A DNA stretch of 64,000 nucleotides, from contig CAYVXE010000008.1 in NCBI GenBank assembly GCA_964455375.1, positions 1 to 64,000 of the forward strand. The letters run 5' to 3'. Below, piece after piece: positions 61,932-64,000 of this stretch. The stretch comes from CAYVXE01 sp964455375 (GTDB taxonomy: Bacteria; Zhuqueibacterota; Zhuqueibacteria; Oceanimicrobiales; Oceanimicrobiaceae). The translations under genes and the position numbers were made by a program. How positions within the stretch are numbered: the stretch's first letter is position 1; each line of letters opens with the position of its first letter. The notes under the pieces are model-generated. The model was not told the DNA's origin. It did not search any database and was given only the letters and a program-made list of their open reading frames with translations.

Positions 61932-62486
61932 ATGGATCGTGAACAAGCCTGGAATTTAATGACCGAATACACAAAATCAGACAGCCTGCGCAAACACATG
62001 CTTTCAGTAGAAGCTGCCATGCGATTTTATGCAAAAAAATTTGGCGAAGACGAAGAAAAATGGAGCATCGTCGGACTGCTGCACGATTTCGATTATGAAC
62101 AAAACCCGTCTCTGGAAGATCACCCATTTGTCGGCGTAAAAATTTTAGAGGAGAAAGGCTACCCTGAAGAAATCCGGCGTGCTGTGCTTGCGCATGCAGA
62201 ACACACGGGTGTGGTTCCGGAAACTCCCATGGAAAAATCCGTCTTTGCAGTGGATGAGCTGACCGGTTTTATCGTTGCGGTAGCGTTAGTGCGTCCGTCC
62301 AAAAGCATTATGGATGTGAAGGTTAAGTCGGTAAAGAAAAAAATGAAAGATAAAGGATTCGCCAGAAATGTCAATCGTGAAGACATTCGGAAGGGAGCCG
62401 CCTTGCTGAACCTCTCATTAGAAGAGCATATCGGCAATGTGATTGAAGCGATGCAGGGAATTGCCAAAGAACTGGAATTGGAATAA
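61932..62486 (+). CDS. HD-domain phosphohydrolase-like protein
   Basis: The protein (184 residues) has the HDIG-type pattern: an early KHMLSVEAAM histidine, VGLLHDFDYE (HD pair), a later AVLAHAEHT and a distal Asp in AVDELTGF. These bind one or two metal ions in phosphohydrolases that act on nucleotides. The ATG at 61932 was chosen because GGAG lies 6 nt upstream; two earlier in-frame starts exist. A TTGAC-ATTTAG-GTCAA inverted repeat lies about 50 nt upstream at 61870-61885. Substrate unknown. Confidence 0.85.
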   Translation: MDREQAWNLMTEYTKSDSLRKHMLSVEAAMRFYAKKFGEDEEKWSIVGLLHDFDYEQNPSLEDHPFVGVKILEEKGYPEEIRRAVLAHAEHTGVVPETPMEKSVFAVDELTGFIVAVALVRPSKSIMDVKVKSVKKKMKDKGFARNVNREDIRKGAALLNLSLEEHIGNVIEAMQGIAKELELE

Positions 62487-62549
62487 AACGCCTTTGTGGT
62501 GAGCCGAACTAAGAATTGAACTGAATTAAATCACCGATCCATTCGCACA

Positions 62550-63608
62550 ATGAAATCTCCCACTAAAACACGCGCCGGTATCATCGGAACGGCATTGTCG
62601 TTTTTACTGCTGATTCAATTATTAGCCCGCTACCCGCGATTTGTTGAAACGTATTATTCAAACGGGCTCTACAGAATCATCAATATTTTTGTTTCCAATT
62701 TCTCCAGTCAATTCCCTTTTTCTTTTACTGAATTTTGTGTATGGTTTATTCTGATCATCGGAGTCCCGCTTTACATTGGCAGAATTCGAAAAAAGAAACC
62801 AACGCTTGGCAGGCTTGTATTAAACGTCCTTACCGGCATTTCAATCCTGATTATCTGGTTTTATATTTCTTGGGGCATAAACTATTTCAGAGTTCCCATC
62901 AAAGCGAAACTCGGACTCGACAGAGTCCATTTACAGAAAACTGCTCTCGATTCAACGTTCACAGATATTATTCATCACGTCAATAAATTGAATCTCTCCT
63001 ACCCTGTTCATTCTATGGCAGCAATCAATAATCTTGTGGATGCCAGTTACCGGGCAGCGCTGAAAGACTCGCTGATCACCGGCTTTCAACCGGGAAAAAC
63101 CATCAAAACGCTCGCGGTTAACGGAATTTTAAACAAAACCACCACCAGCGGTTTTTTCAGTCCCTTTTTCCATGAAGTTCATTATAATTCAGATTTGCTC
63201 ACGTTTGAGCTGCCGTTTGTCATCGCCCATGAGAAAGCACATGCCATCGGCTACACCAGTGAATCGGAAGCCAACTTCATCGCATTTTTAATCTGTAAAA
63301 CGTCCTCCGACGCTCTGGTGCGATACAGCGCTTACTTCTATCTACTGGGTTATTTTTTCAGCAATGTCCGTTCTGACTCCACAAAATACCGATCTTATGT
63401 AAACTCACTCAGCGAAGGGGTGAAATTAGATTTGAGCGCAGTGCGGGAAAGATGGAAAGCGCACAGAGGCTTCATTTCTAAACTATCCAACAAAAGTTAT
63501 GATATGTATTTAAAAGCGAACAAAGTGGAGGAAGGAATTCACAATTATTCGATGGTTGTCGATTTAGTGGTACGCTATTATGCAAAGAATAATCTTCTGA
63601 AGAACTGA
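62550..63608 (+). CDS. DUF3810 domain-containing membrane protein with HExxH motif
   Basis: The 352-residue protein has an N-terminal helix (about 10-27), two more transmembrane segments (about 60-77 and 92-112), and a soluble C-terminal domain. The domain contains HEKAH (an HExxH zinc-peptidase motif) in FVIAHEKAHAIGYTSESEANF, with a downstream SEAN glutamate as a candidate third ligand. This is the DUF3810 pattern found in Bacteroidota and relatives. It is probably a membrane metalloprotease, but no substrate is known. Confidence 0.85.
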   Translation: MKSPTKTRAGIIGTALSFLLLIQLLARYPRFVETYYSNGLYRIINIFVSNFSSQFPFSFTEFCVWFILIIGVPLYIGRIRKKKPTLGRLVLNVLTGISILIIWFYISWGINYFRVPIKAKLGLDRVHLQKTALDSTFTDIIHHVNKLNLSYPVHSMAAINNLVDASYRAALKDSLITGFQPGKTIKTLAVNGILNKTTTSGFFSPFFHEVHYNSDLLTFELPFVIAHEKAHAIGYTSESEANFIAFLICKTSSDALVRYSAYFYLLGYFFSNVRSDSTKYRSYVNSLSEGVKLDLSAVRERWKAHRGFISKLSNKSYDMYLKANKVEEGIHNYSMVVDLVVRYYAKNNLLKN

Positions 63609-63631
63609 TCTAAACAAGACATGTATCCGGT

Positions 63632-64000
63632 CTAAATAATCGTTATCGGATCCACATCCACAGCAAGCTGCACTCTCCGGAATGCATCTATTTTTTTAAA
63701 CTGCGCGCCTGCATTGTTCACCGCCTGACGAACTTCTCGTCCTGCCACATCTTTCACCTTCAATGATTTCAACAAAATCTGATAGCGATACTTGTTTTGA
63801 ATTTTGGCAATTGGCGCCGGTACCGGTCCCAATATTTGAAAAGAATGATTTACCCGGTGCAGCAGTCGCGCATAGGTTTCTGCAGCAGACCGCACCGTGG
63901 CTTCTTTTTCACTCCTAAAAAGGATGGAAACCAGCCTGCCAAATGGCGGGTATCCCAGCTCGCGGCGCTGTGCGATCTCTTCAGCATAAAATTTACGGAA
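63632..64000 (-). CDS. priA: Primosomal protein N' / helicase PriA, C-terminal part (runs off the window)
   Basis: The last 123 codons are visible; the gene continues beyond the right edge in the same frame. The peptide starts FRKFYAEEIAQRRELGYPPF, which is the PriA motif after its helicase core, and ends with ILGPVPAPIAKIQNKYRYQIL and VDVDPITII, the C-terminal domain of PriA. PriA restarts stalled replication forks by loading the replicative helicase. Short frames that seem to start inside it at a GTG are internal and not separate genes. Confidence 0.93.
   Translation of the reverse strand, partial: FRKFYAEEIAQRRELGYPPFGRLVSILFRSEKEATVRSAAETYARLLHRVNHSFQILGPVPAPIAKIQNKYRYQILLKSLKVKDVAGREVRQAVNNAGAQFKKIDAFRRVQLAVDVDPITII

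Noticed and set aside
1..64000. tRNA, rRNA, CRISPR arrays, prophage, transposase or restriction/defence genes
   Set aside because: None could be recognised on either strand; the only mobile-like feature is the 137-bp repeat family.

Overview
The window looks like a chromosomal contig from an uncultured or MAG-derived Gram-negative bacterium of the FCB (Fibrobacterota-Chlorobiota-Bacteroidota) side of the tree, most like Calditrichota or KSB1-type lineages. The reasons are four secreted proteins with type IX (NYPNPFNPST-type) or FlgD-like C-terminal domains, a PorV-like outer-membrane barrel, a full Alternative Complex III plus caa3 oxidase cluster, and promoters with ordinary TTGAC(A/T)/TATAAT boxes rather than the Bacteroidota -33/-7 type. 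The lineage is an inference. No rRNA, tRNA, CRISPR array, prophage or intact insertion sequence was seen. A 100-N scaffold gap at 4972-5071 is flanked by a duplicated 55-mer and is an assembly artefact.

Layout. 1-7.4 kb: housekeeping and accessory genes on the minus strand (secreted T9SS protein, esterase plus DUF427 pair, SDR, EEP phosphodiesterase, S9 peptidase) with two very small membrane-protein genes. 7.6-14 kb: a surface-structure pair, a five-repeat DUF11 adhesin followed by a PorV-like barrel fused to two OmpA domains, then a DUF2294 gene. 14.4-15.8 kb: fumC. 16.1-24.6 kb: a probable cyclic-dinucleotide-controlled surface region. ComFB and a PilB/GspE ATPase with MshEN-type repeats lie on the minus strand. 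Divergent from them is a tight four-gene operon: TackOD1 zinc-ribbon plus degenerate GGDEF, processive GT2 glycosyltransferase, TolC-like protein fused to a glycosidase-like TIM barrel, and a HlyD-type membrane-fusion protein. This reads as a synthase-coupled tripartite exopolysaccharide exporter and is the most interesting system here. 25.9-38.1 kb: one minus-strand respiratory block (actABCDEF, a small membrane protein, sco, coxII-I-III-IV) behind a near-consensus promoter. 38.3-42 kb: YheT hydrolase, cold-shock protein, Cu/Zn SOD lipoprotein and small hypotheticals. 42.3-47.3 kb: GldA-type ATPase, fused GldF-GldG permease/auxiliary protein, DUF4340 protein. 47.8-54 kb: a self-contained type II fatty-acid cluster (FabI-like, FabH-like, FabA, FabZ-like, FabF, ACP, PlsC-like acyltransferase, 4'-phosphopantetheinyl transferase) that should make a special acyl chain. 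54-64 kb: TrhA, a giant carboxypeptidase-regulatory-repeat T9SS protein, M28 peptidase, CaCA antiporter, lipid kinase, HD protein, DUF3810 protein and the C-terminus of PriA.

A family of about 137-bp elements with terminal inverted repeats (four copies, one eroded) is scattered between genes. In two copies the element end supplies the stop codon of the neighbouring gene.
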